DNA of 64,000 nucleotides from positions 118,536 through 182,535 of the forward strand of contig JBFNFA010000009.1 of assembly GCA_040797845.1 (NCBI GenBank), given 5' to 3'. Made by a program: the position numbers and the translations under genes. The notes under the pieces were generated by a model. That model was not told the DNA's origin. It searched no databases and saw nothing but the letters and a program-made list of their open reading frames with translations. Source of the DNA: Clostridium_AW sp040797845 (GTDB taxonomy: Bacteria > Bacillota > Clostridia > Clostridiales > Clostridiaceae). Position 1 is the first letter of the stretch, and every line of letters begins with the position of its first letter. Shown piece by piece: positions 1-7,662 of the stretch.

Positions 1-384
1 TAATAAATCTTCTGCTTTTTTTACCGCAGTTAATTCTAAACTTCTTATGATGTTCTTATCTATCTCTCTATTCTCATCTAGAGAAATCTCTGATTTTACA
101 GTTATGGTTTTTAAAAATCTACCTGCTGCTGCTATTGCAACTTTTGTTAATTCAATATTAGATTTTTCTTCTAATTCTTTTTTTACTTTATTAACTGCAT
201 TAGCAACTAAAGATATATCATGAATTTGCCCATCAATCATAGCTCTTTCTTCATGCTCAACATATACCTCATCATGAATATAGAGTTTTTTATCCTTAAC
301 AACACCTAATACACCAATGACAGATTTTGTTCCTATATCCAAAGCAAATATCATATCTTTTGGATCTATATTTGCACTCATCAT
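1..384 (-). CDS. FtsA/PilM-like actin-family ATPase, N-terminal part
   Basis: This reading frame runs off the left edge, so only the first 128 residues of the protein are present. The N-terminus has the actin/Hsp70-type phosphate-1 motif (FALDIGTKSVIGV), followed by a segment resembling the start of an FtsA SHS2 domain (VAIAAAGRFLKTI). FtsA-family proteins polymerise at the membrane and tether FtsZ; PilM relatives work in type IV pilus assembly. Clostridia carry FtsA-domain paralogues of unclear role, so I do not call this ftsA itself. An AGAGGT ribosome binding site precedes two consecutive ATG codons at 384 and 381; either may be used. Confidence 0.7.
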   Translation of the reverse strand, partial: MMSANIDPKDMIFALDIGTKSVIGVLGVVKDKKLYIHDEVYVEHEERAMIDGQIHDISLVANAVNKVKKELEEKSNIELTKVAIAAAGRFLKTITVKSEISLDENREIDKNIIRSLELTAVKKAEDLL

Positions 385-411
385 AATTCTTCTACCTCTT
401 TACTACAATTT

Positions 412-445
412 AAAAGCTCATATTCTTAGAATATGAGCTTATTAT
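412..445 (-). terminator. Intrinsic terminator-like hairpin
   Basis: A perfect 12-bp inverted repeat (AAGCTCATATTC, loop TTA, GAATATGAGCTT, 414-440) lies between the 99-residue gene and the FtsA-like gene. T-rich sequence follows on both strands, weakly on the minus strand. It probably ends the upstream minus-strand gene. Confidence 0.6.
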
Positions 446-483
446 TTTAAATTATATACCAAATTTTTTATTTATTCAACAAA

Positions 484-783
484 CTATTCCATAATGCTAA
501 TTATACCTGAATTTACTTTTATGTATGGTAACTCTTTTATAACTGCACATACATACTTAAAATTAGGTTCTTTCTTTACATTTAGGTCATCTAAAGATAT
601 CTGATTAAAATATAACATATTACACCAAAAGTTTACAAAGTCTTGCTTACCGACAAAATAATTAGTTAAGTTATCTTCAACAACAAATCCATCTCTATAT
701 TTTTCAACAATATAAATATCCTTTATCTCATCTTTTGAAATAATATCTTCTACATCATTCCACATCTTTTTAAAAGCTATCAT
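484..783 (-). CDS. Conserved-looking hypothetical protein (99 aa)
   Basis: I do not recognise this 99-residue protein. It is acidic and soluble-looking, with no signal peptide, membrane segment or Cys cluster, and has alternating hydrophobic stretches that suggest a small alpha/beta fold. The start is well supported: AGGAGGT lies seven bases before the ATG. A good sigma-A promoter sits about 50 bases upstream and a hairpin follows the stop, so it appears to be a monocistronic gene. No function can be inferred from context. Confidence 0.75.
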   Translation of the reverse strand: MIAFKKMWNDVEDIISKDEIKDIYIVEKYRDGFVVEDNLTNYFVGKQDFVNFWCNMLYFNQISLDDLNVKKEPNFKYVCAVIKELPYIKVNSGIISIME

Positions 784-830
784 ATTTTTTACCTCCTATT
801 ATTTTGGAATTAATGAATAGCTTAATATAT

Positions 831-858
831 AGTATAACATATATATCAAATATGTCAA
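831..858 (-). promoter_or_regulatory. Sigma-A promoter of the 99-aa gene
   Basis: On the minus strand TTGACA (858-853), a 16-base spacer and TATACT (836-831) match the vegetative promoter consensus, about 50 bases before the start codon. Confidence 0.7.
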
Positions 859-1065
859 TTTTTCATACATATATACCATTATATGCGCTTAATAGATTAA
901 AATTTATTTTTTATGATATACTTTATTTACTTCATAAAGTTTAATATCAATAATATATTATGTTCAATTAGAAAATTTTGATTCATTTCTTTTATTCTTG
1001 TAATAATACTAACTAAGGTTTAAAATATTAATAACTTTAAATTTATTTAACAAGGAGAAATTGCT

Positions 1066-2550
1066 ATGGAATACATTAAAAATTTTAATGTTCGTAACGA
1101 AAGAAATCTCACTATGTTGGTAGATTTTTATGAATTAACCATGGGTAATGGATATTTTTCAAGTGGAATAGAAAATAAAATAGCATATTTTGATATGTTT
1201 TTTAGAAGAGTACCCGATGGTGGTGGTTACTGCATTATGGCTGGTCTACAGCAACTTATTGAATATTTAAATAATCTATCTTTCTCAAAGGAGGATATTG
1301 AGTACTTAAGGAGTAAAGATATTTTCTCAGAAGATTTTTTAAACTATTTAAAGGATTTTAAATTTTCTTGTGATGTTTGGGCTATACCAGAGGGAAATCC
1401 AGTATTCCCTAATGAACCTTTAGTAACAGTAAGAGGCCCTATAATACAGGCACAATTTGTCGAAACCATGATTTTGCTATCTATTAATCATCAAACTTTA
1501 ATTGCTACAAAGGCAAATAGAATATGCAGAGCAGCTGATGGTAGATCTGTTATGGAATTCGGTTCAAGAAGGGCTCAAGGGTATGATGGAGCTATCTACG
1601 GTGCTCGTGCTGCTATAATTGGCGGATGTAATTCAACAGCTTGCACTATAGCTGAGCAAATGTTTGGTGTTCCTTCTGCAGGTACCATGGCTCACAGTTG
1701 GGTTCAGCTCTTCCCTACTGAATATGAGGCTTTTGAAACATGGGCAAAAGCATATCCAGATAATTGTGTGTTATTAATAGATACCTATAATGTTTTAAAA
1801 TCAGGGCTACCTAATGCTATAAAAGTTTTTGATTCTATTTTAAAACCTAAAGGTTATAGACCTAAAGGAATACGAATCGATAGTGGTGATATAACCTACT
1901 TATCAATTAAATGTAGAGAAATGCTAGATGAAGCAGGCTATGAAGATGTTAAAATCATAGTTTCAAATTCTCTAGATGAGTACATAATAAGATCTGTATT
2001 GAGGCAAGGAGCTAAAATCGATGGTTTTGGCGTGGGAGAAAGATTAATAACCGCTAGATCCGAACCAGTCTTTGGTGGCGTTTATAAATTAGTTGCTATA
2101 GAAGATGACTACACCATAGTTCCAAAGATTAAAATCAGCGAAAACGAAGAAAAAATAACTAACCCAGGTTTTAAGAAGGTTTATAGAATTTTTGATAAAG
2201 AGACCGATAAAGCAATCGCGGATTTAATAACTTTAAATGATGAAATTATAGATGAAGATAAGCCTCTAACTCTATTCGATCCAGTATTTACTTGGAAAAA
2301 GAAGAAGGTTAAAAACTTCTATGCTAAAGAGCTGTTGGTTCAAATATTTGATAAAGGTAATCTCGTTTATGATTGTCCTGATGTATTAGAAATAAGTAAG
2401 GTTGCAGAGCGAGAAAGCGAAAAATTATGGCATGAAGTTTTAAGGTTTGAAAATCCTCACAATTATTATGTAGACTTATCTCATAAATTATGGTCTATAA
2501 AACATAATTTAATAAATAAATATTCTAGTGTATATAACGATGAAGAATAA
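1066..2550 (+). CDS. pncB: Nicotinate phosphoribosyltransferase
   Basis: The 494-residue protein matches the family in length and motifs. The enzyme joins nicotinate and PRPP, with ATP, to give nicotinate mononucleotide for NAD salvage in the cytoplasm. Visible landmarks are the N-terminal DFYELTMGNGY motif, the phosphoribosyl-binding stretch FGSRRAQGYDGAIYGARAA, the conserved histidine of GTMAHSW (His210, the position phosphorylated in the family), and IRIDSGD further on. AAGGAG precedes the ATG by eight bases. The gene stands alone and ends in a strong terminator. I see no operator for an NAD-responsive regulator. Confidence 0.95.
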   Translation: MEYIKNFNVRNERNLTMLVDFYELTMGNGYFSSGIENKIAYFDMFFRRVPDGGGYCIMAGLQQLIEYLNNLSFSKEDIEYLRSKDIFSEDFLNYLKDFKFSCDVWAIPEGNPVFPNEPLVTVRGPIIQAQFVETMILLSINHQTLIATKANRICRAADGRSVMEFGSRRAQGYDGAIYGARAAIIGGCNSTACTIAEQMFGVPSAGTMAHSWVQLFPTEYEAFETWAKAYPDNCVLLIDTYNVLKSGLPNAIKVFDSILKPKGYRPKGIRIDSGDITYLSIKCREMLDEAGYEDVKIIVSNSLDEYIIRSVLRQGAKIDGFGVGERLITARSEPVFGGVYKLVAIEDDYTIVPKIKISENEEKITNPGFKKVYRIFDKETDKAIADLITLNDEIIDEDKPLTLFDPVFTWKKKKVKNFYAKELLVQIFDKGNLVYDCPDVLEISKVAERESEKLWHEVLRFENPHNYYVDLSHKLWSIKHNLINKYSSVYNDEE

Positions 2551-2573
2551 AAGGCAGTTAACTGCCTTTTTTA
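2551..2573. terminator. Bidirectional intrinsic terminator
   Basis: A perfect 18-base palindrome (AAGGCAGTTAACTGCCTT) starts directly after the pncB stop and runs into TTTTTT. On the other strand AAAA flanks it, so it can also end the convergent 72-aa gene. Confidence 0.85.
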
Positions 2574-2577
2574 TTGT

Positions 2578-2796
2578 TTAAAAATATTCATTTTTCTTTT
2601 CTAAGTAGGAGCTTTTTATAAATTTTAAATCTATATCATCTAGAGCACTATCATAATATTCCATCTTCTCTATATTATATGCCTCCAAGGATTTAAATGG
2701 ACATAACCCATTGTTATCTTTATAGTTAAATAGTGCACAATCTGCAAAACACTCCACCTTATCATCATATGAAGATAAAAAAGGACATTCTGTCAT
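2578..2796 (-). CDS. Small Cys-rich hypothetical protein (72 aa)
   Basis: The protein has five cysteines. Four of them lie in a C-x12-C-x3-C-x10-C pattern between two CPF motifs, which suggests a small metal-binding or redox protein; I cannot name the family. A longer reading would start at a TTG at 2805, but AAGGGG ends directly against that TTG. The ATG at 2796 has the proper nine-base spacing and is preferred. The gene converges on pncB and shares its terminator. Confidence 0.65.
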   Translation of the reverse strand: MTECPFLSSYDDKVECFADCALFNYKDNNGLCPFKSLEAYNIEKMEYYDSALDDIDLKFIKSSYLEKKNEYF

Positions 2797-2985
2797 AGAA
2801 AACAACCCCTTCCCAAGCTTTATACTGTAAGTATTTATTACCCATATTATACATTACTCTAAAAGAAAAATGAATATATATTTTGATAATTCATTAAATT
2901 TTTACGATTTAATTAATATGAATAAATTTAGATTTTAGTATAAAAATAAGTACATAACGTTAATAAAGATCATGAGGTGATTTGT

Positions 2986-3330
2986 ATGAATATAACTAGA
3001 ATATCTTTTTCTTATTTTTTTCTTGGAGTAGGTATAATATCAATTGCTTTCTACGCCTACTTTAAAATGCTATCCATTAAATCTGATCCAAAAAGTAAAG
3101 ATAGAAACAAAGTAATTGGAGAGATGAAAGATGTAGCACAATGGACTGAAAAAAATAAGATGATGGAGTACCTATCTTTAGGTTGGGCTATTATCTCCAT
3201 CGCACTATTTGCATTTTTTAAGTTTTTCTACACCACTACCGGTTTGATATCAATAATTTTTCCTTTTGTCTATATAGCTATGATAGCAGCATCCGTTATG
3301 TTATTTATGCCAAAGAAAAAAGTATTTTAA
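2986..3330 (+). CDS. Small integral membrane protein, unknown function (114 aa)
   Basis: There are three predicted membrane segments: residues about 8-25, 63-82 and 88-107. A charged cytoplasmic or external loop rich in Lys and Asp separates the first two, and the C-terminus is basic. I do not recognise the family. A GTG at 2977 opens the frame slightly earlier, but GAGGTG overlaps it and is correctly spaced for the ATG at 2986. No obvious partner lies next to it, and a long hairpin ends the unit. Confidence 0.65.
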   Translation: MNITRISFSYFFLGVGIISIAFYAYFKMLSIKSDPKSKDRNKVIGEMKDVAQWTEKNKMMEYLSLGWAIISIALFAFFKFFYTTTGLISIIFPFVYIAMIAASVMLFMPKKKVF

Positions 3331-3353
3331 TTAAGCAAAGAATTTATATAATA

Positions 3354-3425
3354 AAGAGTGAAGAATATAGAATATAAATTTTAGTAAAACTAAAATTCTT
3401 CTATACATTCTTCACTCTTTATTTT
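3354..3425. terminator. Long imperfect hairpin, bidirectional terminator
   Basis: An inverted repeat of about 67 bases has arms beginning AAAGAGTGAAGAAT and ending ATTCTTCACTCTTT, with internal pairing of AATTTTAGT and ACTAAAATT. It separates convergent genes and is followed by T-rich DNA. Its ends resemble those of the hairpin at 35600-35662. Confidence 0.7.
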
Positions 3426-4055
3426 TCATTTTCCATTATCTTTTTTTAACTCTTCACTTCTTATAATATCTACAAAAGATTTAATAATTTGAGCTGTCAT
3501 TCCCCATATAACATATCCATTGTATTGATAAAAATACTGTTTTATATTCGCTCTACTAAATTTATAATCTTTTCCTCCAACTATTAAATGATAGGGAAAA
3601 TTTTCAGGTACTTGAGGCATAATTTTTATTTCATAGACCTCTGGTTCATTTTCCAAAAAATATTGAAGAGGTACTTTAAATACATGATCTACTTCATCTT
3701 TACTAGGATTTATTTGATTTTTATCGAGTAATGCAACAAATGGATATATTATTCTATTATAATGGGTTACTAAAGAATCCATTTCTCCTATTATCTTAAA
3801 ATCTTCTCTTTTTATATTCAATTCTTCAATAGACTCTCTAATTGCAGCTTCCTCTTCGGTTTCTCCATTTTCAATCCTTCCACCAGGCAAGGATATATCT
3901 CCTGGTTGATGTTGTAAATTAAAAGCTCTTACTTGAAATAGAATTTCTAAATTCTTATTATCTAATATCAAAAAAATTATTACTGAACTCTTTTCATAGT
4001 CTCCTATTATTCCTTTATTTCTCTTAGTAAAAATAGACATGATATTATTTAACAT
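3426..4055 (-). CDS. NUDIX hydrolase, probable CoA pyrophosphatase type
   Basis: The 209-residue protein contains a complete NUDIX box: GGRIENGE, then REs and EEL (G-x5-E-x7-RE-x2-EEL spacing) at about residues 58-80. Upstream is LPGG, the motif of the NudL/YeaB-like CoA pyrophosphatase group. Such enzymes cleave CoA or related nucleoside diphosphate-X compounds at a Mg2+-bound catalytic helix. Substrate choice is inferred only from overall similarity. A GGTGGTG site precedes the ATG. The gene converges on the small membrane protein gene and shares its terminator. Confidence 0.85.
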   Translation of the reverse strand: MLNNIMSIFTKRNKGIIGDYEKSSVIIFLILDNKNLEILFQVRAFNLQHQPGDISLPGGRIENGETEEEAAIRESIEELNIKREDFKIIGEMDSLVTHYNRIIYPFVALLDKNQINPSKDEVDHVFKVPLQYFLENEPEVYEIKIMPQVPENFPYHLIVGGKDYKFSRANIKQYFYQYNGYVIWGMTAQIIKSFVDIIRSEELKKDNGK

Positions 4056-4142
4056 ATATTCACCACCAAAACTATATACTTCAAATTATATTATATCAAA
4101 AATTATATCAATTATTATTTTAAAATTTAATATTTTCTTCAT

Positions 4143-4171
4143 TTGTAAAAACACTTTCTCCATGTTATACT
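4143..4171 (+). promoter_or_regulatory. Promoter of the D-Ala-D-Ala carboxypeptidase gene
   Basis: TTGTAA (4143-4148), a 17-base spacer and TATACT (4166-4171) lie about 50 bases before the TTG start codon. Confidence 0.55.
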
Positions 4172-4223
4172 TTAATGGGTAAAATATCGAAAATAAAACA
4201 TAAAGAAATTGGAGAGATGAACT

Positions 4224-5477
4224 TTGAAAAAGAGATGTACTTCATTATTATTAACCATCATATTAATATTTTCATTTTGCACCTCTGCATTTGCAGCTGA
4301 CAGTAAGCCTGACATTTATGGGAAAGCTGGTATTACAATTGATATGAAAACAGGTGAAATAATCTATGCTAAATCTGTTGACAGCAAGATGTACCCAGCG
4401 AGTACAACTAAATTATTAACAGCTTTACTACTTGCAGAAAAATTCGATAAGGGAGATGCACTTAAATATACAGAATCCGCAAAATCTCAGCCTGAGTACT
4501 CTCTAAATCTAAATTTACATCCGATAGACATCGGGGAGACTATGACTGCTGAGGATGTTATGGATGGGCTACTTCTTTTCTCAGGTAACGATATAGCCTA
4601 TATGATTGCAGATAATGTATCAGGTAGTAGCGAAAAATTTACCGAAGATATGAATAATAAAATAAAAAGCTTAGGATTAAAAAATACTCATTTTATTACT
4701 CCTAATGGCTTACATGATCCTGAGCACTATACTACCGCTTATGATTTAACTGTTATAGGAAGAGAAGCCTATAAAAATTCTTGGGTAAGAGAATCCATGA
4801 ATAAAGAAACTAGTACAATTAAGACTTCTAAGGGGACAACTTTTATTCTTGAGAATAGAAATAAGCTTGTAGGTAAAGATGGAAATGTAGGTGGGAAAAC
4901 AGGGTATACTTCAAAGGCTGGAAGATGTCTTGTAGCTATGTATGAGCGAGATGGACGACAAATTCTTGGAGTGGTGCTAAACTCTGTTTATGATAGCCAG
5001 GATTCTTTTGTATTTGAAGATATGAAAGAAATTATAGATTGGAGCTTTAAAGCTAAGAAAACCAGTCTTCACCAAAAAGATACAACTATAAAGACTGAAA
5101 AACTAAGCTACAAACCATTGGTTTTCTTTGGTCCTGTTAAGGAAATTGAGGTTCCTCTAATCTTAAAAGAAGATGTGCTTTATTATGATAACGAAGTAAA
5201 TAAAAAGGAAGCTAAAGAAGACATTAAATTAGATACGGTAAATCCTTGGAAAATAGATGAAAATACTAGTATAGGAACACTAAGCTTAAATGAAAGAGAA
5301 TCCGTAAAAGAATATAAACTTTATACAACTATCTCAAAAGGAGAAATAATAAAGTCTAATTTAATACTATACATAGGAACTTTCATAGGTTTGGTAATAG
5401 TTATCCTATTAATTATGACTATTATAAAAACCATTACGAGACGTAAAAGAAGAAGAAGAAAATCTAAATATCTATAA
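4224..5477 (+). CDS. D-alanyl-D-alanine carboxypeptidase (PBP5/DacF type)
   Basis: This secreted, membrane-anchored peptidase trims the terminal D-Ala from peptidoglycan stem peptides. An N-terminal signal peptide ends near AFA-A (residue about 24). The S11-family catalytic triad of motifs is complete: SxxK at Ser60-Lys63 (STTK), SGN at 120-122 and KTG at 225-227. A C-terminal membrane helix (about 378-400) and a very basic tail (RRKRRRRK) replace the amphipathic anchor of classical PBP5. The start is TTG, seven bases after GGAGAG; no in-frame ATG lies nearby. It resembles the sporulation-linked dacF group, but no spo genes adjoin it, so the specific role is uncertain. Confidence 0.93.
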   Translation: MKKRCTSLLLTIILIFSFCTSAFAADSKPDIYGKAGITIDMKTGEIIYAKSVDSKMYPASTTKLLTALLLAEKFDKGDALKYTESAKSQPEYSLNLNLHPIDIGETMTAEDVMDGLLLFSGNDIAYMIADNVSGSSEKFTEDMNNKIKSLGLKNTHFITPNGLHDPEHYTTAYDLTVIGREAYKNSWVRESMNKETSTIKTSKGTTFILENRNKLVGKDGNVGGKTGYTSKAGRCLVAMYERDGRQILGVVLNSVYDSQDSFVFEDMKEIIDWSFKAKKTSLHQKDTTIKTEKLSYKPLVFFGPVKEIEVPLILKEDVLYYDNEVNKKEAKEDIKLDTVNPWKIDENTSIGTLSLNERESVKEYKLYTTISKGEIIKSNLILYIGTFIGLVIVILLIMTIIKTITRRKRRRRKSKYL

Positions 5478-5480
5478 AAG

Positions 5481-5508
5481 ATAAGGAAGCAGATGCTTCC
5501 TTATTTTT
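5481..5508. terminator. Bidirectional intrinsic terminator
   Basis: A 10-bp stem, ATAAGGAAGC, with loop AGAT and GCTTCCTTAT, is followed by TTTTTT on the plus strand. It lies between the convergent carboxypeptidase and aminopeptidase genes. Confidence 0.85.
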
Positions 5509-6635
5509 TATAGATTATACTTTTCTAATATTTCGTAAATAAATTCTCCATTTTCATAGAATAATTCACCATCGGCATATAGTTTGCCACCATTCCTCAT
5601 ATTGCATAGCATATCCCAATGGATTGTACTTCTATTTTTTCCGCCAGCTTCAGGCATGGAATCACCTATAGCCATATGAATTGTACCACCAATTTTTTCG
5701 TCAAAGAGCATATTTCTAGTAAATTGTTTTATTCCATAATTTGTACCTATGGCAACCTCACCAAAATATGACGCTCCTTCATCAGTTAAAAGCAATGCTT
5801 TTAACAAGTCTTCCCCCTTATCCGCTGTTGCTTCTACAACTTTACCTTTCTCTACTTTTAACTTTATCCCTTCAATTTCTTTTCCAGAATATATACCTGG
5901 GAAACTAAAAGTTATGTATCCGTCTATTCCATCTTCCACAGGAGAAGTAAATATCTCACCATCAGGGAAATTTACTTTACCATCACAGTTAATCCACTTT
6001 CTCCCTTCTATTTTAACCTTTATATCTGTACCTTCAGATAATATGTGTAACTCTTTTTTATTATCTAAATATTTTATCCATCTTTCCTGTTCTCTGCTTA
6101 TTTTTTTCCATTCTTCCACAGGATTATCACTATCTAAAAGACCAGCTCCATATACAAATTCCTCGTATTCATCTAAGCTCATAGATCCCTCTTGAGCGTC
6201 TGCATGAGTAGGAAACTGAGTTCCACACCATCTTAATGACCCATCTCCCATTCTTTCTGAATATATCTTTCTCCAACTTGAGCTTCCTTTTGATGAAGAT
6301 TGGATTTTATCTGAATCTACATTAGAGTTTATCTTAGTATTTACTGTTCCCCAAGCGGTTAACCATACATCTGCCTTTTCTATAGCCTGTTTTTGAATAA
6401 ATTTCTCCTCTTCTAGCTGTTCTTTTGATGCATATTTTAATTTAATATTATTTACTTCTGCTGAATCTATTAGTGTTTCTACATGAGCTCCAGCTTTTAA
6501 TGCTTCCTTTACCACTTCTGCCATCCAAGGTGTACATACTTCTTCACATTGAACCAATACAAAATCCCCAGGTTTCACCTCTGTTGAATAGTTTACTAGT
6601 AGCTTTGCTAATTTATTTAGTCTTTGATCTGCCAT
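5508..6635 (-). CDS. Aminopeptidase, M29 (AmpS/thermophilic aminopeptidase) family
   Basis: M29 enzymes are cytoplasmic two-metal aminopeptidases. The 375-residue length fits the family. The C-terminal metal-binding part is visible: GEVAIG (Glu), a second acidic residue in LFDEKIGG, the His of TIHMAIG, and the HWDM motif (His and Asp). GGAGGG precedes the ATG at good spacing. The downstream exporter gene is 31 bases before the start in the other sense and belongs to a different unit. Cleavage specificity cannot be read from sequence. Confidence 0.92.
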   Translation of the reverse strand: MADQRLNKLAKLLVNYSTEVKPGDFVLVQCEEVCTPWMAEVVKEALKAGAHVETLIDSAEVNNIKLKYASKEQLEEEKFIQKQAIEKADVWLTAWGTVNTKINSNVDSDKIQSSSKGSSSWRKIYSERMGDGSLRWCGTQFPTHADAQEGSMSLDEYEEFVYGAGLLDSDNPVEEWKKISREQERWIKYLDNKKELHILSEGTDIKVKIEGRKWINCDGKVNFPDGEIFTSPVEDGIDGYITFSFPGIYSGKEIEGIKLKVEKGKVVEATADKGEDLLKALLLTDEGASYFGEVAIGTNYGIKQFTRNMLFDEKIGGTIHMAIGDSMPEAGGKNRSTIHWDMLCNMRNGGKLYADGELFYENGEFIYEILEKYNL

Positions 6636-6666
6636 GCTTATCCCTCCTAAAGTGAATATATTAATA

Positions 6667-7566
6667 CTATATCATTTCTTCCAAGTTATTCAAGCTAATT
6701 TTTTCGCTAAAACTAACTAAAAACACTCCACTTATTATTATTAAGCTACCTAACAATTGCCATAAAGTTATTTTCTCTTTTAATAAAACCTTAGCACTAA
6801 TTAAACTTATAATAGGCTGTAAGTTTATATATGTAGTGATAACAGTAGATCCTAATTTATTTAAACAATATACATATATGGCGTATCCTATACAAGAACA
6901 GAATACCGAAAGATATAGAAGATTAAATATAGCTTTAGTTGAAGGCATACTTGGTTCAAATATAAAAATTGCCGGGCTTAAAAATAGACATCCCCATAAT
7001 GTTTGATAAGTGGTTATAGTTATACTCTTATAATTTCCTTTAAATTTACTTGTTATAGTAGTGTATACTACCCAACAAAGGGCGGCCATTAATGCCATAA
7101 TATCTCCAATAGTTCCATTTGAAAAGAAACTTACTTTTTCCTTAGATATAATTATTATAAATATACCTATTACACTTAAAATTGCCCCGCCTATTTTACC
7201 TGGTGTCATCTTTTCTTTAAATATTAATATTTGAGTTAAAAGAGTAAATACAGGTATTGAAGATATCAATACAGCCACATTTGATGCTGAGGTAAATAAT
7301 ACAGAATAATTTTCAAAATAAAAATAAAGTGACACTCCAAAGAGACCACCTAAAGCAACTTTTACTCTATCCTTTTTTAATATCTTCTCTTCTGGGTATT
7401 TAATTTTTAAAAATATAAATAGAATAATTGAGGCTAATAAAAACCTATAAAATGCGGATAATACAGGGTTTATTTCTTCTACTACCACCTTTATACTTAA
7501 ATATGACAACCCCCATAAGGTCATTAATACCATAGCTAATACATGAGCTTGTTTTTTATTTTCCAA
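6667..7566 (-). CDS. EamA/DMT-family transporter
   Basis: The 299-residue protein has about ten hydrophobic segments arranged as two EamA repeats of five helices. It has the usual WGLSYLS-like start and a second-repeat ALCWVVYT motif. Members export metabolites such as amino acids or threonine-like compounds; the substrate here is unknown. The start is a TTG eight bases after AAGGGGG. It follows the yhaN-like gene on the same strand with a 96-base gap, so read-through is possible. Confidence 0.88.
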   Translation of the reverse strand: MENKKQAHVLAMVLMTLWGLSYLSIKVVVEEINPVLSAFYRFLLASIILFIFLKIKYPEEKILKKDRVKVALGGLFGVSLYFYFENYSVLFTSASNVAVLISSIPVFTLLTQILIFKEKMTPGKIGGAILSVIGIFIIIISKEKVSFFSNGTIGDIMALMAALCWVVYTTITSKFKGNYKSITITTYQTLWGCLFLSPAIFIFEPSMPSTKAIFNLLYLSVFCSCIGYAIYVYCLNKLGSTVITTYINLQPIISLISAKVLLKEKITLWQLLGSLIIISGVFLVSFSEKISLNNLEEMI

Positions 7567-7662
7567 GCAAATTCCCCCTTACACTATAGTTACAATGAAT
7601 ATATTTTAACATATATATTGATTTATTATGGTAAATATTTAAACATTTATAAAAAGCCTTTC

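Noticed and set aside
5749..6195. Plus-strand frame of 148 codons opposite the aminopeptidase gene
   Set aside because: It is antisense to a clear M29 gene, is Ser/Pro-rich as expected of a shadow frame, and has no ribosome binding site.
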